In this document: piece by piece, positions 43,200 to 52,235 of the stretch
Layout of the letters: each line of letters starts with the position of its first letter
Position numbering within the stretch: the first letter of the stretch is position 1
Source: JANRLL01 sp033762715
Lineage (GTDB): Bacteria; Pseudomonadota; Alphaproteobacteria; Rickettsiales; SXRF01
Assembly (NCBI GenBank): GCA_033762715.1
Contig: JANRLL010000007.1
Location: forward strand, 1-64,000
Length of the DNA: 64,000 nucleotides
Direction of reading: 5' to 3'
Program-made: the position numbers and the translations under genes
Notes under the pieces: generated by a model
Databases searched by the model: none
What the model saw: the letters and a program-made list of their open reading frames with translations, nothing else
Told to the model about the DNA's origin: nothing

Positions 43200-44321
43200 A
43201 TGGCGGGCTGGCAAGGCGGCAATCAACAAGGGCCGTGGGGATCTCCTCCTGGCGGCGGCGGGCCACAGCGTCCTGGCGGTGGGGGTGGTATGCCACCTGG
43301 CCCGGATATTGATGCTCTGCTACGCAAGTTGCAAGAATCACTTGGGAATTTTACACCCGGTCAAGGCAAGCATGGTGGCAAAGGCATTGTGCTGACGCTG
43401 CTGATTATCGGTCTGCTCTGGCTGTCATCGGGTGTCTATATTGTAAAGCCGGATGAGCAAGGGGTGGTGATGCGCTTCGGCAAATATCATCGTACCACGC
43501 AATCAGGTCTTAACTTCCATCTGCCCTATCCGATTGAAAGTGCGCTTACCCCGCGCGTGACCGTGGTGAACCGCGTCGAAGTGGGCTACCGTTCAGGCCT
43601 GGCTCGCAGCGGTAAACATAGCGATGCGTCGGTGCCGGAAGAAAGCCTGATGCTCACTGGCGATGAAAATATCGTCGATATTAATTTCGAGGTGCAGTGG
43701 AAAATCAATAACGCCTCTGACTTCCTCTTTAATGTGCGCAATCCCGAAGCCACGGTGAAAGCCGTAGCCGAAAGTGCTATGCGCGAAGCCATCGGCAAAA
43801 GCGAGATTGCAACGGTACTGACCACCGGCCGCGAAAACGTGGCGCTGGCGACACAAAAATTGATGCAAGATACGCTCGATAGCTACAAGGCCGGCATTCA
43901 ACTGGTGAGCGTCAATTTGCGCGATGCCAATCCGCCGGCACAAGTAGTGGATGCATTTTTAGATGTGCAATCGGCGCGGGTGGATATGGAAACCGCGCGC
44001 AACCAGGCCGAAGCCTACCGCAACGACATTCTGCCGCGCGCTCGTGGTGAAGCCGAAAAGCTGGTGCTCGATGCCGAAGCCTATAAACAGGAAGTGGTAG
44101 CACGCTCGCGCGGTGAAGCCTCGCGCTTTAGTGCAGTCTATAACGAATATAAGCAAGCCAAAGACGTTACCAAAAAACGCATGTATCTAGAAACCATGGA
44201 AGATATTATGCGTGGCATGACCAAAGTCATTATGGATAGTAAAGCAAGTAATGGCGTGGTGCCTTATATGCCGCTGCCAGAACTCAAAGCCAAAGCGGCG
44301 CAACAGGAGCATAAACCATGA
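43200..44321 (+). CDS. hflK: FtsH regulator HflK
   Basis: SPFH-family membrane protein of 373 residues that forms a cage with HflC around FtsH. A Gly/Pro-rich cytoplasmic N-terminus (about 5-35), one helix (about 62-80: IVLTLLIIGLLWLSSGVYIV), then the band-7 domain: DEQGVVMRFGKYHRTTQSGLNFHLP, and a long helix ARGEAEKLVLDAEAY. It overlaps hflC by 4 bases. Confidence 0.95.
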   Translation: MAGWQGGNQQGPWGSPPGGGGPQRPGGGGGMPPGPDIDALLRKLQESLGNFTPGQGKHGGKGIVLTLLIIGLLWLSSGVYIVKPDEQGVVMRFGKYHRTTQSGLNFHLPYPIESALTPRVTVVNRVEVGYRSGLARSGKHSDASVPEESLMLTGDENIVDINFEVQWKINNASDFLFNVRNPEATVKAVAESAMREAIGKSEIATVLTTGRENVALATQKLMQDTLDSYKAGIQLVSVNLRDANPPAQVVDAFLDVQSARVDMETARNQAEAYRNDILPRARGEAEKLVLDAEAYKQEVVARSRGEASRFSAVYNEYKQAKDVTKKRMYLETMEDIMRGMTKVIMDSKASNGVVPYMPLPELKAKAAQQEHKP

Positions 44322-45244
44322 GCACCAGACAAATTATCGCGCTTATTCTGCTTGCATCTGTTGCTTTTGTCGGTGTCAGCAGTGTCTTTATCGTCGACCA
44401 AACCGAACAGGCTTTAGTGTTGGAATTTGGCAGCAAACCGGTGCGCATCGTGCGCGATCCTGGGCTTAACGTCAAAATGCCCTTCGTGCAGAATGTTGAA
44501 TATTACGACAAGCGCTTGCTCGATTTCGATGCGGAATCAAAAGTGGTTACCGCTGCTGATCAAAAGCGCCTAGTGGTGGATGCCTTTGTGCGTTATCGCA
44601 TTATCGATCCATTGCTCTTCCGCCAAACGGCGCTCAATGAACAAGGCATGCGCGCACGCTTGAACTCGATTCTAGAGTCAACGCTGCGCATGGTGATTGG
44701 TCGTGTGCCGCTGGGTAATGTGGTGTCGGCTGATCGTAATGCTACGATGGAGCGTATCCGCAACCTGGTGAATGCACAGGCACGTGGCGCGAAACTAAAT
44801 GAAGATGGCAGCTTGTCGAAATCAGGCGGCGATAATTACGGGATTGAAGTGGTGGATGTGCGCATCATGCGTGCGGATCTGCCGTCGGAAAACTCGGAAA
44901 GCATTTATCAGCGCATGAAAACCGAACGCGAACGCGAAGCCAAAGAATTTCGTGCTCGCGGTGCGGAAGATGCACAAAAGATTCGCTCGCAAGCCGATAA
45001 GGAACGCACCATTCTTTTAGCTGAAGCACGCAAGAAAGCTGAAATTACGCGTGGTGAAGGCGAAGGGGAAGCAACTAAGATTTTTGCGCAAAGCTTTGGT
45101 CAGGATCAGGAGTTCTTTGCCTTCTATCGCTCGCTGCAAGCTTATCGCAAAACCTTAAACGCCCAAGATACCACTGTGGTGTTGTCGCCGGATGGAGAGT
45201 TCTTGAAATTTCTTGATAAATCAAGCGCTTTACCGGCAAGATAG
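44318..45244 (+). CDS. hflC: FtsH regulator HflC
   Basis: Partner of HflK, 308 residues. An N-terminal helix (IIALILLASVAFVGVSSVFI) is followed by the band-7 domain (DQTEQALVLEFGSKPVRIV), SADRNATMERIRNLVNAQARG and the helix KTEREREAKEFRARGAEDAQ. The ATGA overlap with hflK marks translational coupling needed for equal amounts. Confidence 0.95.
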   Translation: MSTRQIIALILLASVAFVGVSSVFIVDQTEQALVLEFGSKPVRIVRDPGLNVKMPFVQNVEYYDKRLLDFDAESKVVTAADQKRLVVDAFVRYRIIDPLLFRQTALNEQGMRARLNSILESTLRMVIGRVPLGNVVSADRNATMERIRNLVNAQARGAKLNEDGSLSKSGGDNYGIEVVDVRIMRADLPSENSESIYQRMKTEREREAKEFRARGAEDAQKIRSQADKERTILLAEARKKAEITRGEGEGEATKIFAQSFGQDQEFFAFYRSLQAYRKTLNAQDTTVVLSPDGEFLKFLDKSSALPAR

Positions 45245-45265
45245 GTTTTATTAACGTCCCTTTGC

Positions 45266-45271
45266 TATAAT
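45266..45271 (+). promoter_or_regulatory. Consensus -10 box upstream of the 252-residue unknown gene
   Basis: TATAAT in CTTTGCTATAATGGGCC lies 20 bases ahead of ATG 45291. No good -35 is seen. If used, the transcript starts near 45278, which rules out the earlier ATG at 45270. Confidence 0.4.
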
Positions 45272-45290
45272 GGGCCGTTGGTACATACCT

Positions 45291-46049
45291 ATGGCAAAAA
45301 CCACTAAAACGGACGCACCTAAAGCGCGCAAACCACGTCGGCAAAAAGCTGTGCATGCTGAGCACGGCGAATGGACGCGCGACATGCGCGATGGAAAAAC
45401 GGTGGGTTACACTGGCCGCTTCGATGATTATGATCATGCTTTCGGCACGGCGTCCTATTTTAACAATAGCGGCATTTCGCACCGGCTGGTGGAACCATAC
45501 CGCGATGATAACGGGTTGTATGTCGTTGCGATTCACCGTGATAATGACGAACGCATCGAACGCTTCGAACGCTTTGCGCAAAACCATGATTTTCTGCCGC
45601 CGCTACCGGCGCGCGCGCCGGGCCAAAAGCCCGAGAAAAACTATGCGCCTCGCACGCTTGCATTTAGGCAAGCACCTGAGGATTTATGCCGTCGCCTGAC
45701 TAATGCCTTGAATTGGCAGGTGATTGGCGATTGGCCGGCACCGGAGACGGCGCTGCTGGTCACCCAGGATGCCGCTGTTGCCTTTCAGGTGGCGCATTAT
45801 TTAAAAGAGCAGGGCTTTATCAGCGAGCGCGAATTCTGGGATCATAATACCCATATTAAACATGATTGGGATAAGCGAGCCGAGCTAGGCGAGCTGGAAT
45901 TTCGCCTCTCGATCGATCCTGATCAGTATGCGCGTTTTGCCGAAACCCATGCCAAGGCGCTGGAGGCCAAACCGCCCATGCGCCAGGGATGGGAAAAAGC
46001 AGTCCATAATCTGTCGGGCATTCGCACCGCTTCTTTGCGCACCCATTAA
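45291..46049 (+). CDS. Unknown soluble protein between hflC and degP
   Basis: A 252-residue protein, hydrophilic, with no signal or helix. A basic N-terminus (KARKPRRQKAVH) precedes GYTGRFDDYDHAFGTASYFNNSG, RLVEPYRDDNGLYVVAIHRDN, a run of aromatic and charged residues, and LKEQGFISEREFWDHNTH. I do not recognise it. The basic N-terminus hints at nucleic acid or ribosome contact, which is a guess. Confidence 0.6.
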   Translation: MAKTTKTDAPKARKPRRQKAVHAEHGEWTRDMRDGKTVGYTGRFDDYDHAFGTASYFNNSGISHRLVEPYRDDNGLYVVAIHRDNDERIERFERFAQNHDFLPPLPARAPGQKPEKNYAPRTLAFRQAPEDLCRRLTNALNWQVIGDWPAPETALLVTQDAAVAFQVAHYLKEQGFISEREFWDHNTHIKHDWDKRAELGELEFRLSIDPDQYARFAETHAKALEAKPPMRQGWEKAVHNLSGIRTASLRTH

Positions 46050-46132
46050 AACAATTCATTTTCCCGCTCTTGAGAAGTCAGAAATGACGCCTATATTTAG
46101 GCGCATTCCTTTCATTCATAGTGAGGTTTGTT

Positions 46133-47617
46133 ATGTCGCTATTTCGTCTGGTTTGTTTCACGATCGCGCTGGGCACTTCGCTACCGGCTGCCGCGCAACA
46201 AGCAACAACGCCTATGCCAGGCGGGTTTGCCGATCTGGTGGAAAAATTGTCACCGGCGGTGGTGAATATTTCCACCACGCAAAAAGTCAGACAAGCCCAG
46301 CCCATGACCGGCATGCCGTTTCAAGGTCTGCCCCCTGGCTTTGAGATGATGCCGGAGATGGAGCCGTTTCGTGAATTTTTTGATCGCTTCGGTCAGATGC
46401 AACGCGAACAGCCGGAGCGCGAACTCTATTCGCTGGGCTCAGGTTTTGTCATTGATCCCAAGGGTTATGTGATCACCAATTACCATGTGGTGGATGATGC
46501 GCAGGTGATTAATGTGACCTTCAGCGATAACAGCAAGTACAAAGCAGCCGTGATCGGTCGTGATAAAAAAACCGATCTGGCCTTGCTTAAAATTGAACCC
46601 AAAAAAGACCTGCCCTTTGTGCCGATGGGTGATTCGGATGCGATGCGCGTAGGCGATTGGGTGATTGCCATCGGCAACCCGTTTGGCCTGGGCGGCTCGG
46701 TGACGCAAGGTATTATCTCGGCGCGCCAACGCAGCATCAATGCGGGGCCGTTTGATGATTTTCTGCAAACCGACGCACCGATTAATCGTGGCAATTCGGG
46801 CGGACCGCTTTTTAACACCAAAGGCGAAGTGATTGGTATTACCACGGCGATTTTTTCGCCCACCGGTGGTTCAGTGGGCATCGGGTTTGCCATTCCCACG
46901 GCGTTGGCTAAACCCATCATTGCGCAGCTGAAAGAATTTGGCAAAACCCATCGCGGTTGGCTGGGTGTGAAAATTCAGGAAGTGTCGGAAGAGGTTGCCA
47001 ATAGTGTTGGCCTCGATAAAGCCAAAGGCGCCTTGGTGCTGGATGTAGGCAAAGACAGCCCTGCCGATAAGGCCGGTCTGCAAGCCGGAGACATCATCAC
47101 ACAGCTTGATGGCAAAGATATCACCGAGATGCGTTTCTTGCCGCGTATGGTGGCGGAAGCCAAAATCGGCAAAAAAGTGCCAATCACCTATTGGCGCAAA
47201 AACGTGGCCAAAACCACCAGCATTACCATTGGCGAGCTGGATGAAAAAGCCGATGATGTGGATGCGAAGCTCACTTCCGATGAGCTCAAAGACAAGGATA
47301 TGGTGCCTGGCTCAGAAGCCTTGCTTGGCATGGATCTGACACCAGCTTCGCCTGGGCTTCATCAGCGTTATCGCTTGGAGGAGAAGGTGGTGGGTCTGGT
47401 GGTAGTGGGTGTGAAACCAACCTCGGAAGCAGCCAAGCGCGGTGTGCAGCCGGGCGATGTGCTGGTGGAAGCCAATGGTGAAGTGCTTAAAGCAGCTGCC
47501 GATTTGAAAAAAGCGATTGAGGCGACGCGCGCGCAGAAACGTAAATTCATGTTGGTGAAAATTCACCGCAACAAAGAAGATGCGTTTGTGCCGCTGCCGG
47601 TAGATGAAGAAAAGTGA
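46133..47617 (+). CDS. degP: Periplasmic serine endoprotease DegP/HtrA
   Basis: Do-family protease and chaperone of 494 residues. A signal peptide (MSLFRLVCFTIALGTSLPAAA) leads to the trypsin-like domain with catalytic His118 (TNYHVVDD), Asp148 (TDLALLK) and Ser222 (GNSGGP), then two PDZ domains (about 255-345 and 395-485; KAGLQAGDIITQLDG, KRGVQPGDVLVEANG). GTGAGG is the ribosome site for ATG 46133. A CGCCTA/TAGGCG hairpin lies in the leader (46087-46102). Confidence 0.95.
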   Translation: MSLFRLVCFTIALGTSLPAAAQQATTPMPGGFADLVEKLSPAVVNISTTQKVRQAQPMTGMPFQGLPPGFEMMPEMEPFREFFDRFGQMQREQPERELYSLGSGFVIDPKGYVITNYHVVDDAQVINVTFSDNSKYKAAVIGRDKKTDLALLKIEPKKDLPFVPMGDSDAMRVGDWVIAIGNPFGLGGSVTQGIISARQRSINAGPFDDFLQTDAPINRGNSGGPLFNTKGEVIGITTAIFSPTGGSVGIGFAIPTALAKPIIAQLKEFGKTHRGWLGVKIQEVSEEVANSVGLDKAKGALVLDVGKDSPADKAGLQAGDIITQLDGKDITEMRFLPRMVAEAKIGKKVPITYWRKNVAKTTSITIGELDEKADDVDAKLTSDELKDKDMVPGSEALLGMDLTPASPGLHQRYRLEEKVVGLVVVGVKPTSEAAKRGVQPGDVLVEANGEVLKAAADLKKAIEATRAQKRKFMLVKIHRNKEDAFVPLPVDEEK

Positions 47618-47690
47618 TCTTTATGTTGCCTCCAGTATTGTCTGCTGACGCTCACATGGAGCACCGCTTCGCGGGCTGATGGCTCACGAT

Positions 47691-48566
47691 CTACTGATCG
47701 TTCAATCCTTGTGTGTAGATAAGGGCGCTTAGATCGCAGTGATTGAGCTGATGCTGCGCTTGCGCACGTACGGTGGGCTTGGCGTGGTAAGCAACACCTA
47801 AGCCTGCTGCAAGCAGCATCGGCAAATCATTGGCGCCGTCACCAATGGCCAGCACATCATCCGCAGTAATACCCAGCTTTTCACATGATGCATGTAGGGT
47901 AGCAAGCTTAGCCTCTTTACCTAAAATAGGCATCGCAACCTCACCGGTCAGCGCCCCGTCTTTGATGATCAGCTGGTTGGAATAATCTTCATGGAAGCCC
48001 AGTGCTTCACGCACGCGCGAGGTGAAAAAAGTAAATCCCCCTGAGACTAAAATACTATGGCCGCCAGCCTTGTTATGCGCAGCAAGCAAGGCTTTCGCGC
48101 CTGCCATCATTTTCACGCGCGCATCATAACATTCCTGCAGCGCTTCTTGCGGCAGGCCTTTAAGCAACGCGACACGCGCGATCAGCGCCTGTTCAAAATT
48201 CAACTCGCCATTCATAGCGCGTTCGGTCACTTCCGACACCTCGGCTTTTTTGCCCACAAAATCAGCCAGCTCATCAATGCACTCCACCGTGATCATGGTC
48301 GAATCCATATCGCTGATGAGCAGTTTTTTGCGGCGTGTGGCGACTTCTTGCACAATCGCATCATAGGGCTGATCGGCCAGAATAGTGCGAATCGTAGCCG
48401 CCAGCGCATGCGAGGTAAACAGGTCGCAGGCCACGGCCTGCTTGCGCCATTGGATCTTTTCAACCGTTATATCATGTAAGGTCAGCGATGGCAGCAGGCC
48501 TTCGATAAAGGCATTATCAAGTGGAGCTTTATCCAAATCGGCAAGAATGGTAATAACATCGGTCAT
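47691..48566 (-). CDS. serB: Phosphoserine phosphatase
   Basis: Last step of serine synthesis. The 291-residue HAD enzyme has the nucleophile motif DMDSTMI (Asp86, Asp88), ILVSGGFTFF (motif II) and IGDGANDLPML (motif IV). The N-terminal ~80 residues are an ACT-like domain. ATG 48566 abuts the ATG of miaA (CATATG); a start 12 bases earlier at 48578 would overlap it. Confidence 0.95.
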   Translation of the reverse strand: MTDVITILADLDKAPLDNAFIEGLLPSLTLHDITVEKIQWRKQAVACDLFTSHALAATIRTILADQPYDAIVQEVATRRKKLLISDMDSTMITVECIDELADFVGKKAEVSEVTERAMNGELNFEQALIARVALLKGLPQEALQECYDARVKMMAGAKALLAAHNKAGGHSILVSGGFTFFTSRVREALGFHEDYSNQLIIKDGALTGEVAMPILGKEAKLATLHASCEKLGITADDVLAIGDGANDLPMLLAAGLGVAYHAKPTVRAQAQHQLNHCDLSALIYTQGLNDQ

Positions 48567-49418
48567 ATGGGTTCGCATATTGTGATAGTCGCCGGTCCTA
48601 CGGCAAGTGGAAAATCGGCTCGTGCGCTTTCTCTAGCGCAAAAGCACGGCGGTGTCATTATCAATGCCGACAGTCAGCAGCTTTACCAGGAGTTGCGTGT
48701 CGTCACCGCCAGGCCTAGCGCCGAGGAAGAAGCGCTGGTGCCGCATAAGCTCTACGGCTTTTTAAGCGGCGCACAATCTTGTTCGGCTGGAAAATGGCTG
48801 ATATGGGCCAAGATGGAAATTGATTGGGCACTTTCACATGGTCTGACGCCGATAGTGGTGGGTGGCACCGGACTCTATCTCAAAGCGCTGATGCAAGGCA
48901 TTGCTGCTATTCCTGATATTGATGCGGCGGTGCGAGCGCAAGCCGCTAATGATTATGAGGCGATGGGTAAGGAAGCTTTCATCGAGCGGCTGCGTGCCGT
49001 CGATCCGGCCTTTTTCGAGCGCTTGAAAGTCTATGATCGCCAGCGGCTGATTCGGGCTTATGAGGTATGGCTGGGCAGCGGCAAGCCACTGAGTTTCTGG
49101 CAACAGCAAACAGCCGCGTCTGCTTATGCGCCCGAGCAGTTTCAGCTTGAGCGGGTGGAAATAGACCGCGAAACCCTTTACCAGCGCTGTAATGCGCGGT
49201 TTCTAGCCATGATCGAGCAAGGTGCTATCGACGAGGTTAAGCAATTGTTATTGATGAATTTACCGGCTGATATGCCCGTCATGAAATCACTGGGGGTGCC
49301 AGAATTATCCGCCTATATTCAAGGCAAAATACCCTTAGAAACCGCCATTGAGAAGGCCCAACAAACCACCCGCAACTATGCCAAGCGCCAACTGACCTGG
49401 TTTCGCCATCAATTATAG
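48567..49418 (+). CDS. miaA: tRNA dimethylallyltransferase
   Basis: Adds an isopentenyl group to A37 of tRNAs reading U-starting codons. The 283-residue enzyme has the P-loop GPTASGKS (10-17), INADSQQLYQELRVVTARPS, VVGGTGLYLKALM and DRQRLIRAYEVWLGSGKP. It starts back-to-back with serB with no spacer, so its promoter must lie within serB, or the transcript is leaderless. Confidence 0.95.
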   Translation: MGSHIVIVAGPTASGKSARALSLAQKHGGVIINADSQQLYQELRVVTARPSAEEEALVPHKLYGFLSGAQSCSAGKWLIWAKMEIDWALSHGLTPIVVGGTGLYLKALMQGIAAIPDIDAAVRAQAANDYEAMGKEAFIERLRAVDPAFFERLKVYDRQRLIRAYEVWLGSGKPLSFWQQQTAASAYAPEQFQLERVEIDRETLYQRCNARFLAMIEQGAIDEVKQLLLMNLPADMPVMKSLGVPELSAYIQGKIPLETAIEKAQQTTRNYAKRQLTWFRHQL

Positions 49419-49429
49419 GTAGGTTTTGA

Positions 49430-49458
49430 TTGACCTCTATAGCATAAAACATTACTTT
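49430..49458 (+). promoter_or_regulatory. Candidate promoter of the ilvB operon
   Basis: TTGACC (49430-49435), a 17-base spacer, and TACTTT (49453-49458) form a moderate sigma-70 type promoter 37 bases before the ilvB start. No leader peptide rich in Ile/Val/Leu and no attenuator hairpin is seen in the 77-base leader. Confidence 0.4.
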
Positions 49459-49495
49459 TAGCGCCCTTTTATAAGGAAAAAGCGCAGTATTGACC

Positions 49496-51280
49496 ATGAA
49501 GCAGGCGGCACAAAAAATTGAACAATCACAGGAAGAAATTCCTGGTGCAGAAATCATCATCAAGGCCTTAGTCGATGAGGGCACGGATGTGATGTTTGGC
49601 TATCCGGGTGGTGCGGTGCTGCCGGTCTACGATGCGCTGTTCAAACAAAATCAGTTGCGCCACGTATTGGTGCGCCATGAGCAAGCAGCAACCCATGCTG
49701 CCGAAGGCTATGCACGCTCAACCGGCAAGGTGGGTGTGGTACTGGTTACGTCGGGCCCGGGTGCAACCAATGCAGTAACCGGTCTTACCGATGCGCTGCT
49801 CGACTCCATCCCGCTGGTATGCATCACCGGTCAGGTGCCGACGCATTTGATTGGATCGGACGCGTTCCAGGAAGCAGACACCACCGGCATTACGCGCTCG
49901 TGCACCAAACATAACTACCTGGTGCGCAGCATCGACGAATTGCAATCGATTATCCATGAGGCGTTTCATATCGCCCGCACCGGACGCCCTGGTCCCGTGG
50001 TGATCGATATTCCCAAAAACATCATGAATCAGCTGGGCTCTTATCAAGGCAAGCAGCCGGTGATTCGCCATTCCTACAATCCGCCACGCGAAGGCGAAAA
50101 TGAGCAAATCAAAAAAGCGATTGCGCTGATGGCGAAAGCCAAACGCCCGATTTTCTATGTCGGAGGTGGCGTCATCAATGCTGGCGCGCAAGCCTGCGCG
50201 GCGCTCACTGAATTTGTGCGACTGACCGGATTTCCTTGCACCAATACGCTGATGGGCTTGGGCGCATTTCCTGGCACCGATCCACAATTTGTCGGCATGC
50301 TCGGCATGCATGGCAGCTTGGAAGCCAATATGGGCATGGCCAAATGCGACGTGATGATCAATATTGGCGCACGCTTCGATGACCGCGTGACTGGAAAGCT
50401 GGATGCGTTTTCCGTCGATTCCAAAAAAATCCATGTCGATATCGACCCCAGCTCGATTAATAAAAACGTGCATGCGCATGTGCCTATTATTGGCGATGCA
50501 GGCGTGGTGATTGAGCAAATGATTGCCGAATGGAAAAAACAAAAAATCCAGCCGGACAAAAAAGCACTCGCCGAGTGGTGGGAACAAATTGAAAGCTGGC
50601 GCTCGAAAAAAAGCTTCAGCTACAAACAAGGCGATAAAGTCATCAAGCCGCAATATGCGCTCGATCGCCTCTATGAACTGACCAAAGGCGATGGCACCTA
50701 TGTGACGACCGATGTCGGCCAGCATCAAATGTGGGCCGCGCAATTCTTGAAATTCGACCAGCCGAATCGCTGGATGACTTCAGGCGGATTGGGCACGATG
50801 GGCTACGGCTTGCCGTCGGCCATGGGCGTGCAGATTGCGCATCCCGATGCGCTAACCGTGTGCGTCACCGGTGAGGCGAGCATCATGATGAATATTCAAG
50901 AGCTTTCTACCCTGATGCAGTACCGCCTGCCGGTGAAAATTTTCATTCTCAATAACCGCTATATGGGCATGGTGCGCCAGTGGCAGGAAATGTTCCACGG
51001 CTGCCGCTACTCGGAATCCTATATGGATAGCTTGCCCGATTTCGTGAAGCTTGCCGAAGCCTACGGCATGACCGGCTTGCGCTGCGAGAAAGTGGCCGAT
51101 GTTGATAAAACCATCAAAGAAATGATGGCCATCAAAGGACCGGTGATTGTTGATATGATGGTCGATCAAAATGAAAACGTCTATCCGATGATTCCTGCCG
51201 GTGCGGCGCATTATGAGCTGGTATTGGGGCCGACGGATGGCGACGGCAAAGGTGAAATCAAATCGAAGGATTTACTCTGA
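49496..51280 (+). CDS. ilvB: Acetolactate synthase large subunit
   Basis: ThDP enzyme making acetolactate and acetohydroxybutyrate for Val/Leu/Ile. The 594-residue protein has GYPGGAVLPVYDALF, the catalytic Glu62 (RHEQAATHAAEGYAR), and ThDP/Mg site TGEASIMMNIQELST...LNN, with GEA in place of GDG as is typical for alphaproteobacteria. A TTG two codons earlier (49490) is a possible alternative start and fits the AAGGA better. Followed without gap by an unknown gene and ilvH. Confidence 0.96.
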   Translation: MKQAAQKIEQSQEEIPGAEIIIKALVDEGTDVMFGYPGGAVLPVYDALFKQNQLRHVLVRHEQAATHAAEGYARSTGKVGVVLVTSGPGATNAVTGLTDALLDSIPLVCITGQVPTHLIGSDAFQEADTTGITRSCTKHNYLVRSIDELQSIIHEAFHIARTGRPGPVVIDIPKNIMNQLGSYQGKQPVIRHSYNPPREGENEQIKKAIALMAKAKRPIFYVGGGVINAGAQACAALTEFVRLTGFPCTNTLMGLGAFPGTDPQFVGMLGMHGSLEANMGMAKCDVMINIGARFDDRVTGKLDAFSVDSKKIHVDIDPSSINKNVHAHVPIIGDAGVVIEQMIAEWKKQKIQPDKKALAEWWEQIESWRSKKSFSYKQGDKVIKPQYALDRLYELTKGDGTYVTTDVGQHQMWAAQFLKFDQPNRWMTSGGLGTMGYGLPSAMGVQIAHPDALTVCVTGEASIMMNIQELSTLMQYRLPVKIFILNNRYMGMVRQWQEMFHGCRYSESYMDSLPDFVKLAEAYGMTGLRCEKVADVDKTIKEMMAIKGPVIVDMMVDQNENVYPMIPAGAAHYELVLGPTDGDGKGEIKSKDLL

Positions 51281-51675
51281 TGAGAAATATCGCATCTAAA
51301 TTAATGCCTATTAATCCGGGTGCTATCCTTGAAAAAAGGGATGATTTCCCTGGGGCTGCCGCACTGGTGGATCTATTAAAACCCCATTATGATTTGGCAA
51401 TGCTTCATCTTCAACCGATGATTGCGTCGGAGACTATGAGTGCCGTTGAGCGACTGCAGCAAAAACTACCGGCGATTAATCTGCCTGATTCGTTGGCGGA
51501 AGAAGTACGGCGAAACCTGACCAGTCTGCAAGAAAGCGCTTTCCAGCTGGAAGCGGCAGACAAAATGGAGCGTGCAGAAGAAATACGTGAAGTAGCAGGT
51601 GTTATTGGCGATATGCTTGGTGTTATTGAAAAAACACAGCTCACAACCAAACGGGAAGGGCATGCACACTCATGA
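51280..51675 (+). CDS. Unknown 131-residue protein embedded between ilvB and ilvH
   Basis: A soluble, mostly helical protein: MLHLQPMIASETMSAVERLQ, LAEEVRRNLTSLQESAFQLE, ADKMERAEEIREVAGVIGDM. Its ATG overlaps the ilvB stop (TGATG), and its stop overlaps the ilvH ATG by 4 bases, so it is translated in series with both. No family recognised. An accessory of acetolactate synthase is the simplest guess from position alone. Confidence 0.75.
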   Translation: MRNIASKLMPINPGAILEKRDDFPGAAALVDLLKPHYDLAMLHLQPMIASETMSAVERLQQKLPAINLPDSLAEEVRRNLTSLQESAFQLEAADKMERAEEIREVAGVIGDMLGVIEKTQLTTKREGHAHS

Positions 51676-52235
51676 CCCAACAGGCTGATAGCATCATGGA
51701 TATCGTCTATGATATTCCCAAACAATCGCAAGCCACCCGCAGCCATACGCTGGCCGTGCTGGTGGATAACGAATTTGGTGTATTGGCGCGGGTGATTGGC
51801 CTGTTTTCCGGTCGTGGTTACAACATTGAATCGCTGACGGTGGCCGAAGTCGATCACGAGGGTAAGCAATCGCGCATTACTATCGTCACCTCCGGTACAG
51901 AAAAAGTGATTGAGCAAATTAAGCGCCTACTTGAGCGCATGGTGCCGGTGCATCGCGTGCATGACCTCACAGTTGAAGGCGCGCATGTGGAGCGCGAGCT
52001 GGGCTTAGTCAAAGTGCGTGGTGATGCGCAGCAGATGGTGGAAGCGCTCAAAGTGGCCGATGTATTTCGCGCGCGCGTGGTGGATTCGACCACCGAATCG
52101 TTCGTGTTTGAAATTACCAGCGAATCCGAAAAAATCGATGCGTTCGTCGATCTGATGCGCCCACTCGGATTGGTTGAAATCTGCCGCACCGGAATTGCGG
52201 CTATGAGCCGCGGCAAAGACGGTATTAAGGCTTAA
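51672..52235 (+). CDS. ilvH: Acetolactate synthase small subunit
   Basis: Regulatory subunit of 187 residues that activates the large subunit and senses valine. An ACT domain (about 22-95: HTLAVLVDNEFGVLARVIGL, FSGRGYNIESLTVAEVD) is followed by the C-terminal ACT-like domain (RELGLVKVRGDAQQM, VDLMRPLGLVEICRTG). The N-terminus is about 20 residues longer than the short form. Its end overlaps the convergent GT87 gene by 11 bases. Confidence 0.95.
   Translation: MTQQADSIMDIVYDIPKQSQATRSHTLAVLVDNEFGVLARVIGLFSGRGYNIESLTVAEVDHEGKQSRITIVTSGTEKVIEQIKRLLERMVPVHRVHDLTVEGAHVERELGLVKVRGDAQQMVEALKVADVFRARVVDSTTESFVFEITSESEKIDAFVDLMRPLGLVEICRTGIAAMSRGKDGIKA

Noticed and set aside
47618..47690. A fourth CTCACGTA-type element between degP and serB
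   Set aside because: GCTCACATGGAGCACCGCT is only loosely alike, and no paired outer arms start at the degP stop codon.
49419..49495. Leader-peptide attenuator ahead of ilvB
   Set aside because: No short frame rich in Ile, Val or Leu and no terminator/antiterminator pair can be drawn in the 77 bases.
49718..50743. 341-codon open frame antisense to ilvB
   Set aside because: It lies wholly inside a strongly conserved gene, its product is a His/Arg-rich sequence typical of the reverse strand of a coding region, and it has no ribosome site.
50860..50960. Loss of the ThDP GDG motif in IlvB as an inactivating change
   Set aside because: GEA at this place is, as far as I recall, normal for alphaproteobacterial acetolactate synthases and the rest of the motif (MNIQEL...NN) is intact.
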